Shown: positions 1-9,938, counted from the first letter of the stretch. The stretch: DNA of 64,000 nucleotides from Leishmania infantum JPCM5 (GCF_000002875.2 NC_009418.2:1600273-1664272), one strand, 5' to 3'. Notes: generated from the sequence alone by a model not told the origin. Numbers and translations are program-made.

Positions 1-850
1 GTTGCGCACCGACTGCCGGTGCTCTTGTAGCCCGTTTTTCTCTCTTTTTTTCTCCCCCTCGGACGCGTTGAGTTTTGCAGCTCTTCTCCTCCGCGTCGTC
101 TCCGCCTGGGCAGTGCTTCATGGGTTGTCTGGGACAACCTGCACGCGATCGCTCGGTCGCCCTCTGTGGACCCCGTTGGTGGTGGTGGTGAGCGGTCGCT
201 GCGTCTGGTGTGAGACGGCGCTCGCTTGCTTTGCGTTAGCTGTTCAGCGCATCAACGCGACTGTATCTTGACCTGGTGTAGACGGGGGTCGCGAACAAAA
301 CTAAAAGAGTCGGGCGCATGGAAGATGCATATCGCATGCGGTCGTCAAGGTTGGTGAGTTGGTGCGTGCATGTATATGGCGAGGGCGGCCCACGCACGCC
401 CCCCCCCTCCCCCCTAGCACGGCGCCAGTCGTGCCGCGGGGCATACCGCTCATCAACGCCACGTTTCCTCTTCCAAGCGCGGACGCCGTGCCCTATCTGC
501 GTTGGGTGTGTGTATTCTTTTTGGCTGTCTTCTTTGTGCAATGTGAACGCTGCCGATGTACTCATACAAGCATGTAAGCACACACGCATGCATACATGAC
601 GGTGCTGATCACAGTGTGCCGATCCCCCCTCCTCCCTTCGGCAAACAAGCACGCCAGCAAGATCGCGGTGCCTTCGTTAGAGCGTGCCTATGTTTGCGCG
701 TGTGCCTTGGTGTCGATCTCGGCGATTTGCTGCGGAATCACCGCCGAAGGCCACTATTGACGAGCACTTGGTGATCATTAGCGAGTGCCGAAGCGTCGGC
801 CTTGCCGGTAAAGAGCAGTGGTCTGCCGTGTTGCCGTGGGGCCACACGCG

Positions 851-937
851 CCTTCCCTCGCCCGACTCTACCCCCGGCTGTCTTGTGCTTTCTTCTGCCC
901 ACTCTCCACTCACCTCCCATCCCATCGTCGCTGATAG
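851..937 (+). promoter_or_regulatory. Candidate trans-splice acceptor for the zinc-knuckle gene
   Basis: A long C/T-rich tract is followed by the AG at 936-937, about 80 bases before the start codon at 1019. This is the position expected for spliced-leader addition. The exact AG is an inference. Confidence 0.45.
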
Positions 938-949
938 TGAAGTACACGA

Positions 950-970
950 ACACACACACACACACACACC
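950..970. repeat. CA microsatellite
   Basis: About ten CA units, seen directly in the leader of the zinc-knuckle gene. Confidence 0.9.
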
Positions 971-1018
971 GCACATACCGCGTCTATCAGCCTGGACGGT
1001 AACGCACTGTTTCGTGTC

Positions 1019-1468
1019 ATGTACGGTGACAAGGGCCCGCCCAAGGGATACAGTGTCCCTCGGTTCGACACCAACGCCAGCAAGCGATGCCAGACATGTT
1101 CAAGCACGGAGCATTGGACCTTTGAGTGTCCACTGAAAAAATCGGCCACATCGTCTGCCAAGAAGAGCGCCGCCGCGACGGTGAAGCTAAGCCCGAGTCA
1201 GATGCTCAGGTACGGGATAAAGCGGAAATCTGCCAATTTTGTCCCAGAGCCCACGGAGCGCGAGGTGTTCGATGCGGAGCTGAGGGAGCTGCGCAACATG
1301 CTGACGGCGGAGGTTCGCCAGGAGCTCAAGGCGAAAAAGTTTGCGGCACACAAGAGTGGGAATGACTGCAAGATGCACGAGGCACCGCTGCCCTCTGCGG
1401 CACCCAAAAAAGAGTCGCCGTCCGACCCCGTCAAGATCAAGAAGGAGCGTACGGAGGAGAAGGAGTGA
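1019..1468 (+). CDS. CCHC zinc-knuckle protein, ZCCHC10-like
   Basis: A 149-residue protein with one zinc knuckle: Cys24, Cys27, His32 and Cys37 give the spacing C-x2-C-x4-H-x4-C. The local sequence (CQTC, then HWTFEC) closely resembles the knuckle of ZCCHC10 and SREK1IP1, small nucleic-acid-binding proteins of animals. After the knuckle come a Lys/Ser/Ala-rich segment, a charged helical segment (about residues 75-105) and a Lys/Glu-rich tail. The start is the first ATG after the pyrimidine tract and CA repeat. An RNA-binding role is likely from the domain; the specific function is unknown. The motif is clear, the ZCCHC10 assignment less so. Confidence 0.8.
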   Translation: MYGDKGPPKGYSVPRFDTNASKRCQTCSSTEHWTFECPLKKSATSSAKKSAAATVKLSPSQMLRYGIKRKSANFVPEPTEREVFDAELRELRNMLTAEVRQELKAKKFAAHKSGNDCKMHEAPLPSAAPKKESPSDPVKIKKERTEEKE

Positions 1469-2238
1469 TGGGCGGGGTAGAGGAGCTCAGAAGACAGCGC
1501 CAGTCCTTGGATAGGTGCTGACGCGCGACACAAGCAGCTCGTGAGCCACAATCAGGTCGCTCTCGCTCGCTCTTTTGGCCATTTGCCGTGACCTAAAGGC
1601 GTCGCTCCTTCTCCCACGCACCCGCTCGCCTCCCTCGCTGCATGAGGGACAGCGGCAGGCAGGTGGTCTCCATCGTCTTGCATGTGCGAGAGTCGGAAAG
1701 TCAAAAGAAGAAAATAACAAGAGCAGGAAAAAAAAAGGCTCTGCCTGCGCGTGACGTCTTTTGAAGGGCGAAGAGGCACTTGCGCGGAGGTGCTGCTCCA
1801 CAGTGCCTCTTGGCCCCGCGACCGTGATGCTGATAGGAGTTGCGCGGAGCAAGGCAGGGTCGCTTCCCCCTCTCCTTCGTCTGTTGCTCTTGTCATGCTG
1901 TGTGCAGCTGTATATCAGAGCTCCGTGCAAACCCATCTCTCGTTCTCTCTCTTGCTCGCATGTTTCTCCTCCTCTTGCGTCGCCTTTTTTCTTTTTTTTC
2001 TTTGCATCGGGTGCATCTTCTCTTGTCGGACGCTCGCTGCCGCCATGACGACGGCGCTGGATAGGAACTGAATACCACAGGAGCGCCTGCCGCTCCACCC
2101 TGCTTCCTCCCTTCCTACACTCAGCATTGTTGTATATGTAGCGGCACGCATTCAAGTATACGGACGTCAACGCACGCGCAATATGCTGGTTGCGCGTTTT
2201 GGCCGTCAACGTAGATTTCCTCTTTTTTCTTTCTCATA
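1469..2238. other. Intergenic region with strong polypyrimidine tract
   Basis: No gene is supported. An A-rich stretch (about 1700-1738) is followed by a very pyrimidine-rich tract at about 1939-2010 containing T8 and T6 runs. AGs near 2063 and 2080 are candidate splice acceptors for the gene starting at 2239. Confidence 0.6.
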
Positions 2239-3993
2239 ATGAGTTCTAGGATGTTCTGGCGCGATGTGCGCCGCCACGGCCGACCGCTCAGCTTAGGGCT
2301 TCTCATTCTCCACATACTCACCGTAACACACTGGTGGATGGTGACCATGTATCTCCCACGCAGCAACAGTTCAAGTCTGCCCCTCATCCCGGACCACAAT
2401 GATGCAGCGCTGCCCAGCGTGTCACAGGAATCATGGTGGGCGAAACTGCGAAAACAGACCCCACCACCGTTCTTTCATCGACCGCCGCCGCCTCTGCACA
2501 ACGAGGAGCCGACTCTGCCGCCGGAGCGAGTAGCTGTTATCTCCACCTCCACCCCCTCTGTGCCTCCGCGGCCGTCTGTGACAAGCACTGCGCCGCCTAC
2601 CGAAGCGGAAGAGCGCGCGGAAGGCGTTCCCCCTTCGCCACCGAAGCGGATTAGTGGGCTTGGCATCTCGACGACCAGCGTTTCGCCGACTCTCTCCCCG
2701 GACGACACCATCGCCGCCTTTTACGCGCAGCTCGCCGTCTTCGAGGCGAATTTGCAGGTCAAGGATGTAAAGGGCAACCCCGATCAGCCTACCAAGGACT
2801 TCGTCGACATCGACGCAGACGATGAAATCGGAGTACCCCTCCCGTACGACCCGTACTACATCGAGGACCCTGCTCGTTGGACGGCGTGCGACCCTCGCAA
2901 CGCCTCCTTCTCTGTTGAGCGGGACCGGCTGTGCCAGGAGTACCTGCGCAATCACAACAACATGCGTAGTATAAAGGCGATGTCGTCGAAGCTTCTGCAG
3001 GGCCGCACTATCAAGATGCAAATCACGTACGCGCACAACGACCTCAAAACCATTGTAAAGCTGTCGCAGCGAAAGTTTATCTACGAGGCCGTCAGCGAGT
3101 ACTGGGCCTACTCCTTTGACCGCGCGCTCGAGTTCAACCGGGTGCCGACATCGGTGTTCGTGCCTATTCCCCTGGACTACCTGCGCGTCGCCGTCGCCTA
3201 CTCACCGCTCTTCTCACAGTGGTTCAACCGCTTTGTCGTCCTGTACAACTACACGAACCGCAACTTTGTCCAGTGCGCCTACTACACGCGGCAGGTGTCG
3301 GAGTGCAGCATGGCGACGTTGCAGCTCTGGATGAAGGATGTCCACCCCGCGCTTGACACGTTTCTAGCCATCCCGTACGAAATCGACCACTCCTTCATCC
3401 GCAAGTACTACATTCCTGGCCACGAGCTCTTCGCCGGCACCAAGCGGGCACGGCTGCGCGCCGTTGGCGAGCTTCTCGATCGCAGCGTGTTCGACTTTCT
3501 CATCGGCAACACCGACCGCGGCACCAATAACCACAACAACTTCGCTTACGGTGGGTGCAGCGCCGAAACAGAGTGCCAGCTGGAGAAGTCAGAGAACCGC
3601 ATCAAAGGTCTGGCCAAGTACGCCTACATTGACCACGGAAGCAGTCTCTATTCGCACAAGGAGCCGTTGGAGAATCCGTTTTTCGGCAACGCCGATCGAG
3701 TAAGCATCTGCCGCTTCCGCCGGTCCACCTTCGAGCATCTTGCCAAGTACGCCTCCACGGAGCGCGCGCACTACCCTCTCATTGAGCACGTCGAGCGCTC
3801 CGTACCGGCGGCCGCCTACGAAGTCAGTCACGAATCCGTAATTCGTAAAGTGCAGGTGCGCCTCGACAAGATCGTGCACATCATCAACCGCTGCCGGGTC
3901 AAGTACACCGACAACGAGGTGTTCTCGATGCCGGAGTACGACTCGGTACGCATTCCAGAGGAGGACGCAACGCTCGGTGACGAGTGGAAGTGA
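2239..3993 (+). CDS. FAM20/Four-jointed-like secretory-pathway kinase, type II membrane protein
   Basis: A 584-residue protein with a short basic N-terminus and one hydrophobic segment (about residues 17-38), which predicts a type II membrane protein facing the ER/Golgi lumen. A Pro/Ser/Thr-rich stem (about 60-155) leads into a C-terminal domain with FAM20-family landmarks. These are a helix with a DRALEFNRVP motif (near 295-305, like the FAM20C LDRILDFRRVPP helix), DFLIGNTDR at 419-427 (like the catalytic-loop DFLxGNMDR) and IDHG at 464-467 (the DFG-like metal-binding aspartate, Asp465). FAM20 and Four-jointed kinases phosphorylate secreted proteins or glycans in the Golgi. By family, this enzyme would modify secretory cargo; its substrate is unknown. 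PI4K-like kinases share the GNxDR pattern and are the main alternative. Confidence 0.62.
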   Translation: MSSRMFWRDVRRHGRPLSLGLLILHILTVTHWWMVTMYLPRSNSSSLPLIPDHNDAALPSVSQESWWAKLRKQTPPPFFHRPPPPLHNEEPTLPPERVAVISTSTPSVPPRPSVTSTAPPTEAEERAEGVPPSPPKRISGLGISTTSVSPTLSPDDTIAAFYAQLAVFEANLQVKDVKGNPDQPTKDFVDIDADDEIGVPLPYDPYYIEDPARWTACDPRNASFSVERDRLCQEYLRNHNNMRSIKAMSSKLLQGRTIKMQITYAHNDLKTIVKLSQRKFIYEAVSEYWAYSFDRALEFNRVPTSVFVPIPLDYLRVAVAYSPLFSQWFNRFVVLYNYTNRNFVQCAYYTRQVSECSMATLQLWMKDVHPALDTFLAIPYEIDHSFIRKYYIPGHELFAGTKRARLRAVGELLDRSVFDFLIGNTDRGTNNHNNFAYGGCSAETECQLEKSENRIKGLAKYAYIDHGSSLYSHKEPLENPFFGNADRVSICRFRRSTFEHLAKYASTERAHYPLIEHVERSVPAAAYEVSHESVIRKVQVRLDKIVHIINRCRVKYTDNEVFSMPEYDSVRIPEEDATLGDEWK

Positions 3994-4088
3994 AGTAGAG
4001 CATGCTGTGTGCGACTAATTCGCCCCGTTTTTCCCGTGAAGCAGCAGCTCCTCACCCCCCTCGCAACTCTTCGCACGCAGAGTAGAGT

Positions 4089-4113
4089 GATATATATATA
4101 TGTGTGTGTGTGT
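4089..4113. repeat. TA/TG microsatellite
   Basis: TA units pass directly into TG units, about 100 bases after the stop codon of the FAM20-like gene. Confidence 0.9.
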
Positions 4114-5131
4114 TTCTCCTCCTACCCTCTTCCCCGCCTCGCTCTGCGCTCTGCGCTCATGTGTGGGGGATGTGTGGGGACTGGCAGCCACGTCTCCGCG
4201 AGTCACGGCGTACGATTGCGCCTTACCTTCCGCTGATAACATGTTTACGCCAACGTGACGGAACAGCGTACGCTGCAGGGGTATTCATGTACGTACGTGC
4301 GTGCGGAAGGGCACATGAAGGACACAAAGCGGAGAGAGCAAGACGTCCTTGCGAGCGGTGCACCGGCACTCTCAGCGTTGCGTGTACACGGACTTCTCTC
4401 CCCACGCGAATGGTGGCGTGAGGCGCCTGTCTCGAAAGTAGACACGACGGTGCTTGATGCGCCGGGTGCGCAATGATATCATTCAGCTAAGAACGCTTTT
4501 CCTACTCCTCGCACGCAAACAAAGTCGTTTCCTCGGCGCCCCTTGACGCGCTTGTACAACTGGAACAAGCGACGACGCAGCAAGGGGCATGCATTGACTC
4601 GAGATACGGCAGCCCTCCTCTCCCTTCCACCCCTTCCTCACCATCACCGCGCGGGTTCACGGCACCTCTAATCTGTCTCTCCTGCTCTCACCCACCATTC
4701 CGCGACGCTCCCCCCTCCCCTCGTTAGCTTGTGTGCGAGAGAAGTGGAGGTCTCATGCTCAGGCGCACGCACGCCACAGAATACGTACATACACCGCTTA
4801 GCTGCGCGCGCGTCGTTTGTTTGATTCCTTTTTTCTGTCACATCATTGCCGCGGCCACTGCTTGACGGGCGCATGCCGGCTCGTGTCTTCGCACCCCATC
4901 CGCTACCCACGCTCCCACATCCGCCGTCAGCGTGCAGACATAGATCGGTACAATTTGGTGCGCCTTCATTGAATCCGAGCCCATGACGCGGAAAATTCGA
5001 ATCGGCGTTTTCCTGCTCTGCTACCACGTTCCACTCTCCCTCCCTCTCTCTGGGGCGTTGGATGGGCTTCGGTGCCACGCGTGTGCTTCTTAGTCAGCGC
5101 GGTCTTAGGTGGGGGTTCTCGTTGTCGGGCT

Positions 5132-5181
5132 CCCCTTTCTCTCGTTTTTTTTTCCCATCTTCTGATATCTGTTCAACTCAG
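5132..5181 (+). promoter_or_regulatory. Trans-splice acceptor of the PP6-like gene
   Basis: A C/T tract including a T9 run (about 5132-5164) is followed by the first AG at 5180-5181. The start codon is 18 bases downstream, giving a short leader. Confidence 0.55.
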
Positions 5182-5198
5182 CGTCGCGCAAGCGCGCG

Positions 5199-6128
5199 AT
5201 GAACCTCGATGCGTGGGAGGAGAAGGTGCGCCTTGTGCAGCCACTGGAGATGAAGGAAATGCAGCTCCTGCTTCGCACAGCCGTAAATCTGCTCATCGAG
5301 GAGAGCAACGTGCAAGGGGTGCACCTCCCTGTCACTATCTGCGGGGACATTCACGGTCAGTTCCTCGACCTTCTTCGACTCTTCGAGGTGGCAGGGGAAA
5401 TTCGTCGCGAGACTAGCAGCATGAACTACATCTTCCTAGGCGACCTCGTCGATCGGGGGCGCAACAGTGTCGAGGTACTCACCTTTCTTCTGATTATGAA
5501 GCTCAAATACCCGCACAAAATCACTCTCATCCGCGGCAACCACGAAACTCGGCAGGTCACCACCATGTACGGCTTCTACGATGAGTGCGCCGAGAAGTAC
5601 GGCACAGTGGAGATATGGAAGCTGTGCACAGAGGTGTTTGACTGCATGCCGATCGCCGCACTCATCGAGGGCAAAAGTCTTTGCATTCATGGCGGTCTCT
5701 CTCCGGAAATCCGTGCGGTCGATCAAATCCGGCTGCTGAGCCGGCGGCAAGAGATTCCGAACGAAGGACCCTTTTCAGATCTCGTCTGGTCGGATCCGGA
5801 GAACGTCGACGGCTGGGTGGTGTCGCAGCGTGGCGCCGGCTTTCTTTTCGGCGCCTCCGTCACGCAAGAGTTTATCCACCGCAACCGGCTCAACCTCATC
5901 GCCCGCGCCCATCAACTCGTCCACGAGGGATTCAAGTACCACTTCGACGAGGAATACCTCTGCACAGTGTGGTCAGCGCCAAACTACTGCTATCGATGCG
6001 GCAACCTCGCCAGTGTCCTGCGCATCTACGAGGACCACTCGCGCGAGTTTGTCGTCTTTAAGGAGGTGGAGGCACAGATCACCTTCTCTGACGAGCCCAG
6101 AACGAAGGAACCGGCCTACTTTCTGTAG
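5199..6128 (+). CDS. PP2A-family Ser/Thr phosphatase catalytic subunit, PP6-like
   Basis: The 309-residue length equals that of PP2A catalytic subunits. All metal and catalytic motifs are present: GDIHG (Asp50, His52), GDLVDRG (Asp82), RGNHE (Asn114, His115), the HGG histidine (His164) and the RAHQ histidine (His238). EESNVQ near 35-39, the DPENVD segment, RGAGFLFG and WSAPNYCYRCGN resemble PP6 more than PP2A or PP4. The C-terminus YFL (307-309) is the family tail in which the terminal leucine is carboxymethylated. The usual RGYYS after GDxVDRG is RGRNS here, an unusual change at a conserved spot. Expected role: a cytosolic or nuclear phosphatase working with regulatory subunits. The PP6 sub-assignment is less certain than the family. 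Confidence 0.9.
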   Translation: MNLDAWEEKVRLVQPLEMKEMQLLLRTAVNLLIEESNVQGVHLPVTICGDIHGQFLDLLRLFEVAGEIRRETSSMNYIFLGDLVDRGRNSVEVLTFLLIMKLKYPHKITLIRGNHETRQVTTMYGFYDECAEKYGTVEIWKLCTEVFDCMPIAALIEGKSLCIHGGLSPEIRAVDQIRLLSRRQEIPNEGPFSDLVWSDPENVDGWVVSQRGAGFLFGASVTQEFIHRNRLNLIARAHQLVHEGFKYHFDEEYLCTVWSAPNYCYRCGNLASVLRIYEDHSREFVVFKEVEAQITFSDEPRTKEPAYFL

Positions 6129-6985
6129 GGAGGTCCCCTCCCCCTGACCTCTCTCCATATCTGCTGGTCACCGGATGTTGTGCGCCGACGGCACGGCAGT
6201 CTTGTGGTCTTTATTTTTTTTTTCGTTCTGGCACACACAGCGAATGTGCGTGCGTCGCCTCTGGTGAGGTATTCCTCCCTCCCCCCCACTCTCTCTGTCT
6301 CTCTCTGAATCGGCAGATAACGAAGTGCTACTGGAGAACGGATGCCACCCTCCTCCTCAACCCAAATGGCGCTTCTGTGCCGCAGAACCCTAACCACACC
6401 CGTCCCGCACGCCTTCGGTCGTCTGTAAGAGAAGCGGCGTTTGCCCCTCCTCCTCTGCCTCTCCGCGTTCGCGTTTTTCTCCGTGCGTCAACAACGGCTG
6501 GCTCAACACAAAAAGGAGAAGACACAAACTCTTCACACGCACGCAGACGTGCACGTGTAGTTGAGGTGACACCTGTGTCAAATGGGTTCGTATGTTTGCT
6601 TCTCTCCCAGCTTACCTGCCGGCTCCTTTAAAGACACGCAGCACTTTTGCACGCCGACAAGCGACCTTACTGACGCCTCTTACGACAGTCGCGTTCCTGA
6701 GAGCTCCCCACTGTACCATTCCCAGCCGACTGAAACTCCGAGCTGTCTCTCCACTCGGTCCGCTGAGAATGCCTCCTCCGACGTTTTCCACTCTATCGCA
6801 TCTTTTGATGCTACCTTGATCTCCGGCTCCCTTCTCCCTCCCCCCCAAACCTTCATACCGTAGCTGGTCCGCTCAAGATCTGCTAGAATCGCTACATCTC
6901 CACCGCAGTCGACGGATACTGCTTGGTGCTCGTACCCACGCACATCTACGCTCTCGCACCCCTCACAGCACTCGACCGCGCTGCG
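6129..6985. other. Intergenic region with splice signals
   Basis: No gene is supported. A T-rich run lies near 6210-6223 in the probable 3' UTR of the phosphatase gene. A C/T tract at about 6821-6846 followed by TAG (AG at 6862-6863) is a candidate splice acceptor for the next gene. Confidence 0.55.
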
Positions 6986-7651
6986 ATGCCGTTTTCTTTG
7001 GCAGAGCTACAGAACGTGTTCTTCGACGCCCTCACTGGCTGCCCACCAGACGCGCCACAGAAGACGAGAGACACGGCGGTGACCGTGGCCGGCGCGTCTA
7101 TCTTCGCTGGAGCGTGGCAACCGCTGGAGGCAACGCGTATGCCGGTGCGCGCCTACCTGCGCGAAACGGGCGAGTTCGATACGGAGGACTCATGCAGACG
7201 AGCTGTGGTGCGCGCCGTGGATGCGGCGTTGAACGATGTGCTTAACGACGATGCCGTGAACGCTTTCATCGGTGCCAACGCGTGCGAGTCGGCCGACGTT
7301 GTCGGCGCATGTGAGCACATCCTGCGCAAGTACCTTCTTTGGATGCTAGACGGCTACTTGCACTACGACGGGACACCCCAGTGCCCCTTCTACGACGCAC
7401 TCAAGAGTACGGTGTGCGCGTTTTCGCTGGAGTGGGGTCAGACCTTTGGGCCGATGTTTGCGGAGGCGCAAAGTCCCGACGAGTTCTTCAGCGTCTTGGT
7501 CACGCGCGGCGCACGGCACCACGCCACTGCCGCGGCGACAAACCCAGACGACGCCAAGGTGCGTATGGTGACCGCCATGTCTATTCAGGTCTTTCTGATA
7601 GCCAAGACGTACTCGCCCAATACGCCGTTTCCTTCTCAAGTAGCGCTCTGA
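6986..7651 (+). CDS. Hypothetical protein, 221 aa
   Basis: I do not recognise this family. The protein reads as a compact, mostly helical soluble protein, with aromatic and acidic residues in the middle (YLLWMLDGYLHYDG region, residues ~115-130) and no signal peptide or membrane segment. The same frame is open upstream to 6923, but the ATG at 6986 gives a natural start (MPFSLAELQNVFF) and the upstream residues look like translated leader. GC-rich third positions like its neighbours and its position after a good splice region support a real gene. Confidence 0.7.
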   Translation: MPFSLAELQNVFFDALTGCPPDAPQKTRDTAVTVAGASIFAGAWQPLEATRMPVRAYLRETGEFDTEDSCRRAVVRAVDAALNDVLNDDAVNAFIGANACESADVVGACEHILRKYLLWMLDGYLHYDGTPQCPFYDALKSTVCAFSLEWGQTFGPMFAEAQSPDEFFSVLVTRGARHHATAAATNPDDAKVRMVTAMSIQVFLIAKTYSPNTPFPSQVAL

Positions 7652-8192
7652 AATCGCTCTTGGCAGGTCACGGATCCGTGGTGTTGCCAGGGTCACGACG
7701 GTGGCGCCCCGTCTTGCCGCCGTGTTAGCTTTTGCTTTCCTCTCCTTGTCTCGTACGTCGCTTTCCGAGGTCACCCGGTCGACGATTCCTGTCGAGTTTC
7801 TCAAGTATTCGTGAGAAGGTGTCCCCACTTCCTCCTCGCGTGAGGCGAAACAATCGCGCGCGCGATCGCATACCCATCTCGAGAAAGGCAGTGCCAACCG
7901 TTGACATGTGGCGCGCACATGTCGTTTCCTGCCTCCTCTCTTTCCGGCACCTGCCGTCTGTCTCTGTCTGCCTCGTGAGCGAGGTGCGCACGCACGTCTC
8001 GGCGAAAAAAAACGGGGCGACAGTGTTGCGTGTGTCGCACGCATGGCGTCGCTGTGGGTTGTTGGCTGGAAGACGTGATGTTTACTTCTCTTCCCTTCCT
8101 CCTCCTTCTCCTTTAGCACACGCACATCGGAACAGGCGTGCGGGACGTACACACCCGCACAAGTGCGAAAGTCACGGGGCACGGTTTAACGC
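7652..8192. other. Intergenic region
   Basis: No gene is supported. A CT-rich tract at 8081-8114 ends in TTTAG (AG at 8115-8116), the probable splice acceptor for the gene at 8193. Confidence 0.6.
8081..8116 (+). promoter_or_regulatory. Trans-splice acceptor of the PCNA-binding candidate gene
   Basis: A nearly pure C/T tract of over 30 bases is followed immediately by AG at 8115-8116, 77 bases before the ATG at 8193. Confidence 0.6.
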
Positions 8193-9659
8193 ATGCAGTC
8201 GAAGGTGATTGCATTGCTTACCTCACGGCCGCTGTTGACCGCGGCTGAGGCGGCCATGGAGCTTGGGGTGGCTCATGGAGACTTGCAACCGATCTTTGCC
8301 TCCGTCGCCGCATCAAACAAGGGCGTCTACACACTTCTGACCGGCTCCGTCGAGGAAGCAGCCGACGGAAGCGCCACGGCGGTTGTGATGCGCAAGGCAG
8401 ATCGCCTCGAGGAAGACACCTCCTCTTACGCACTCCTCTCCCTGACCTACCCCTCGAATATGTCAGCGTCGTCACTTCCGGTGCGGCTGCATCCCTGCAG
8501 AGAGGCATCGCTGCGCGCGTATCCATTAGTGGCAAGGAGCGACATGGAACCCCGCGCGGCAGCGACAGCTCCGCCGGTCGCCGCCGGTGCGCCAGCAGCA
8601 ACAGAGCTGACAAGAACAGAAGACAGTAAGCCTGCGGCGGCATCGTTGTCTGCTGCTACTCCAGTCGCACCGACAATACCCCCACTAGCGCAGGACGAGC
8701 CGCCCCGAAGCACGCCGACTCCTGCGACTGTGACAGCTCCCAAGAAAGAGACGGCGGCTCGAACGCCGTCGCCGAAGGCTGCTCTCTTCGATAAGATGAA
8801 GGAGGCGGCGGCCACAAAGCGCCCTCGCACGGAGAAGGCGCAATCAAAGCCGCCGCGCCAACCAGCGAAACCGAAGAAGGTGGCGAAGACGGAGAACACG
8901 ACGAGCTTGGCCAAGCTGGCGCGTGCGTCGAAGAGGAAGAGCGGCGGCACCCCTGCAGCCACAGGCGCCGGCGCCGCGCCGACTTCCATGCGCTTTCTCG
9001 ACGACGACGACGATGCGACGGCTCACTTTAGCCACAGCGAGGGCAGCACCAGCCATTCAGAGGCCATCGAGAAGGAGGAGCCGCCTATCTTTGACGTGGT
9101 CGAGGTGCCTGCCTCAAACGACGAGGTTATCATGTGTGACGACGCCCCACCGCTCGCATTCCGCCCAGCGGCGCCGCTGCCCTCTCCACCGACACCAACT
9201 CCTACCAAGAAGGGGCCCGAGGCCACGAAGGCGAGCTCAGCCGCTGCGGCGGCAGAGGCAGGTGCAGCACAGTGCAAGCTTAGCACCTTCTTCAACGCCG
9301 CGGTCGTGGAGTTCCAGAAGGCGTACGTGCGCGAGATGCAGACGGAGATGAAGGTGGAAAACGGCGAGTTTGTCTGCTGTGATGTACCCCGTTACAAGCA
9401 CAGTGCCACGGGAGAGGTGATTAGCGAGGACGAGTACCACCAGCGCACCGCGGCGTTTGTCCGAAGCAACTCGCAAGACGCCGCCGCAAACACCCCGAAT
9501 CGGAAGTCCGCCGGCGCCTCCGTAGAGTCACCACCGTGTCCGACTGCAAAGCAGAAGACGGGTTCGCGAGGCACTGGGCAGAAGTCGGTGGCGCAAGAGG
9601 AAACGGCAGCGACGCCGGCCAAGACGCTTCACTCCTTCTTCAAGACTTCCTCGGCCTGA
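8193..9659 (+). CDS. Low-complexity protein with PIP boxes, possible POLD3/Pol32-like subunit
   Basis: A 488-residue protein. Residues 1-90 look folded (helix-rich, starting MQSKVIALLTSRPLLTAAEAA, possibly a winged helix). Residues 100-330 are Ala/Pro/Lys/Ser-rich with basic clusters that may be nuclear localisation signals. QCKLSTFF at 360-367 exactly fits the PCNA-interacting consensus QxxLxxFF, and the C-terminus ends in KTLHSFFKTSSA, a second PIP-like motif lacking the glutamine. Pol delta subunit POLD3/Pol32 has the same plan: folded N-terminus, long charged linker, C-terminal PIP box. POLD3 is therefore my best guess, but the N-terminal domain similarity is weak. Another PCNA client is equally possible. 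Confidence 0.5.
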   Translation: MQSKVIALLTSRPLLTAAEAAMELGVAHGDLQPIFASVAASNKGVYTLLTGSVEEAADGSATAVVMRKADRLEEDTSSYALLSLTYPSNMSASSLPVRLHPCREASLRAYPLVARSDMEPRAAATAPPVAAGAPAATELTRTEDSKPAAASLSAATPVAPTIPPLAQDEPPRSTPTPATVTAPKKETAARTPSPKAALFDKMKEAAATKRPRTEKAQSKPPRQPAKPKKVAKTENTTSLAKLARASKRKSGGTPAATGAGAAPTSMRFLDDDDDATAHFSHSEGSTSHSEAIEKEEPPIFDVVEVPASNDEVIMCDDAPPLAFRPAAPLPSPPTPTPTKKGPEATKASSAAAAAEAGAAQCKLSTFFNAAVVEFQKAYVREMQTEMKVENGEFVCCDVPRYKHSATGEVISEDEYHQRTAAFVRSNSQDAAANTPNRKSAGASVESPPCPTAKQKTGSRGTGQKSVAQEETAATPAKTLHSFFKTSSA

Positions 9660-9938
9660 CAAAGACGGTGTACGTGCTCGGTGGCGTTCCTGTGTTCGTC
9701 TTTTTTTTTTTCCTTCCGGAGTTGGAAGAGAGTCCTCTGCGCAGTTCCAACGGTCATCCTTGTCGAGGGGAGGCGGGTGGCGTGTAACTGGAGAGCCTTG
9801 CCGGCTGCTAGTGTTGTTCACGATTGCCTAAGATGCTGAGGTGCGCCTGTGAAGCAGTTTTACTAGACTTCAGCGGTCTGTATGCATGGAGGGCGGTCTC
9901 CGACCCCGCTCTCCTCTCCGTCCCCCTCAAGGGGCTGG

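Larger units (their letters stand above)
1..1018. other. Intergenic leader region before the zinc-knuckle gene
   Basis: No coding region is supported here. The open frames are short, overlap on both strands and have no recognisable domain. The stretch holds C-rich runs near 391-415, a pyrimidine-rich tract at 851-935 ending in an AG at 936-937, and a CA microsatellite at 950-970. This is the usual layout of a trypanosomatid intergenic region (3' UTR of an unseen upstream gene plus the splice region of the next). Confidence 0.6.
3994..5198. other. Intergenic region, 1.2 kb, with TA/TG microsatellite
   Basis: No gene is supported; open frames here are short and lack domains. A TA tract running into a TG tract lies at 4089-4113, just after the kinase gene. 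The right end carries the splice region of the phosphatase gene. Confidence 0.6.

Noticed and set aside
684..1136. A 150-codon + strand frame overlapping the zinc-knuckle gene start
   Set aside because: It contains the CA microsatellite translated as His-Thr repeats and overlaps a better gene.
1487..2209. A 240-codon - strand open frame
   Set aside because: It reads through the polypyrimidine tract of the next gene (poly-Lys and Arg/Glu runs in translation) and has no domain.
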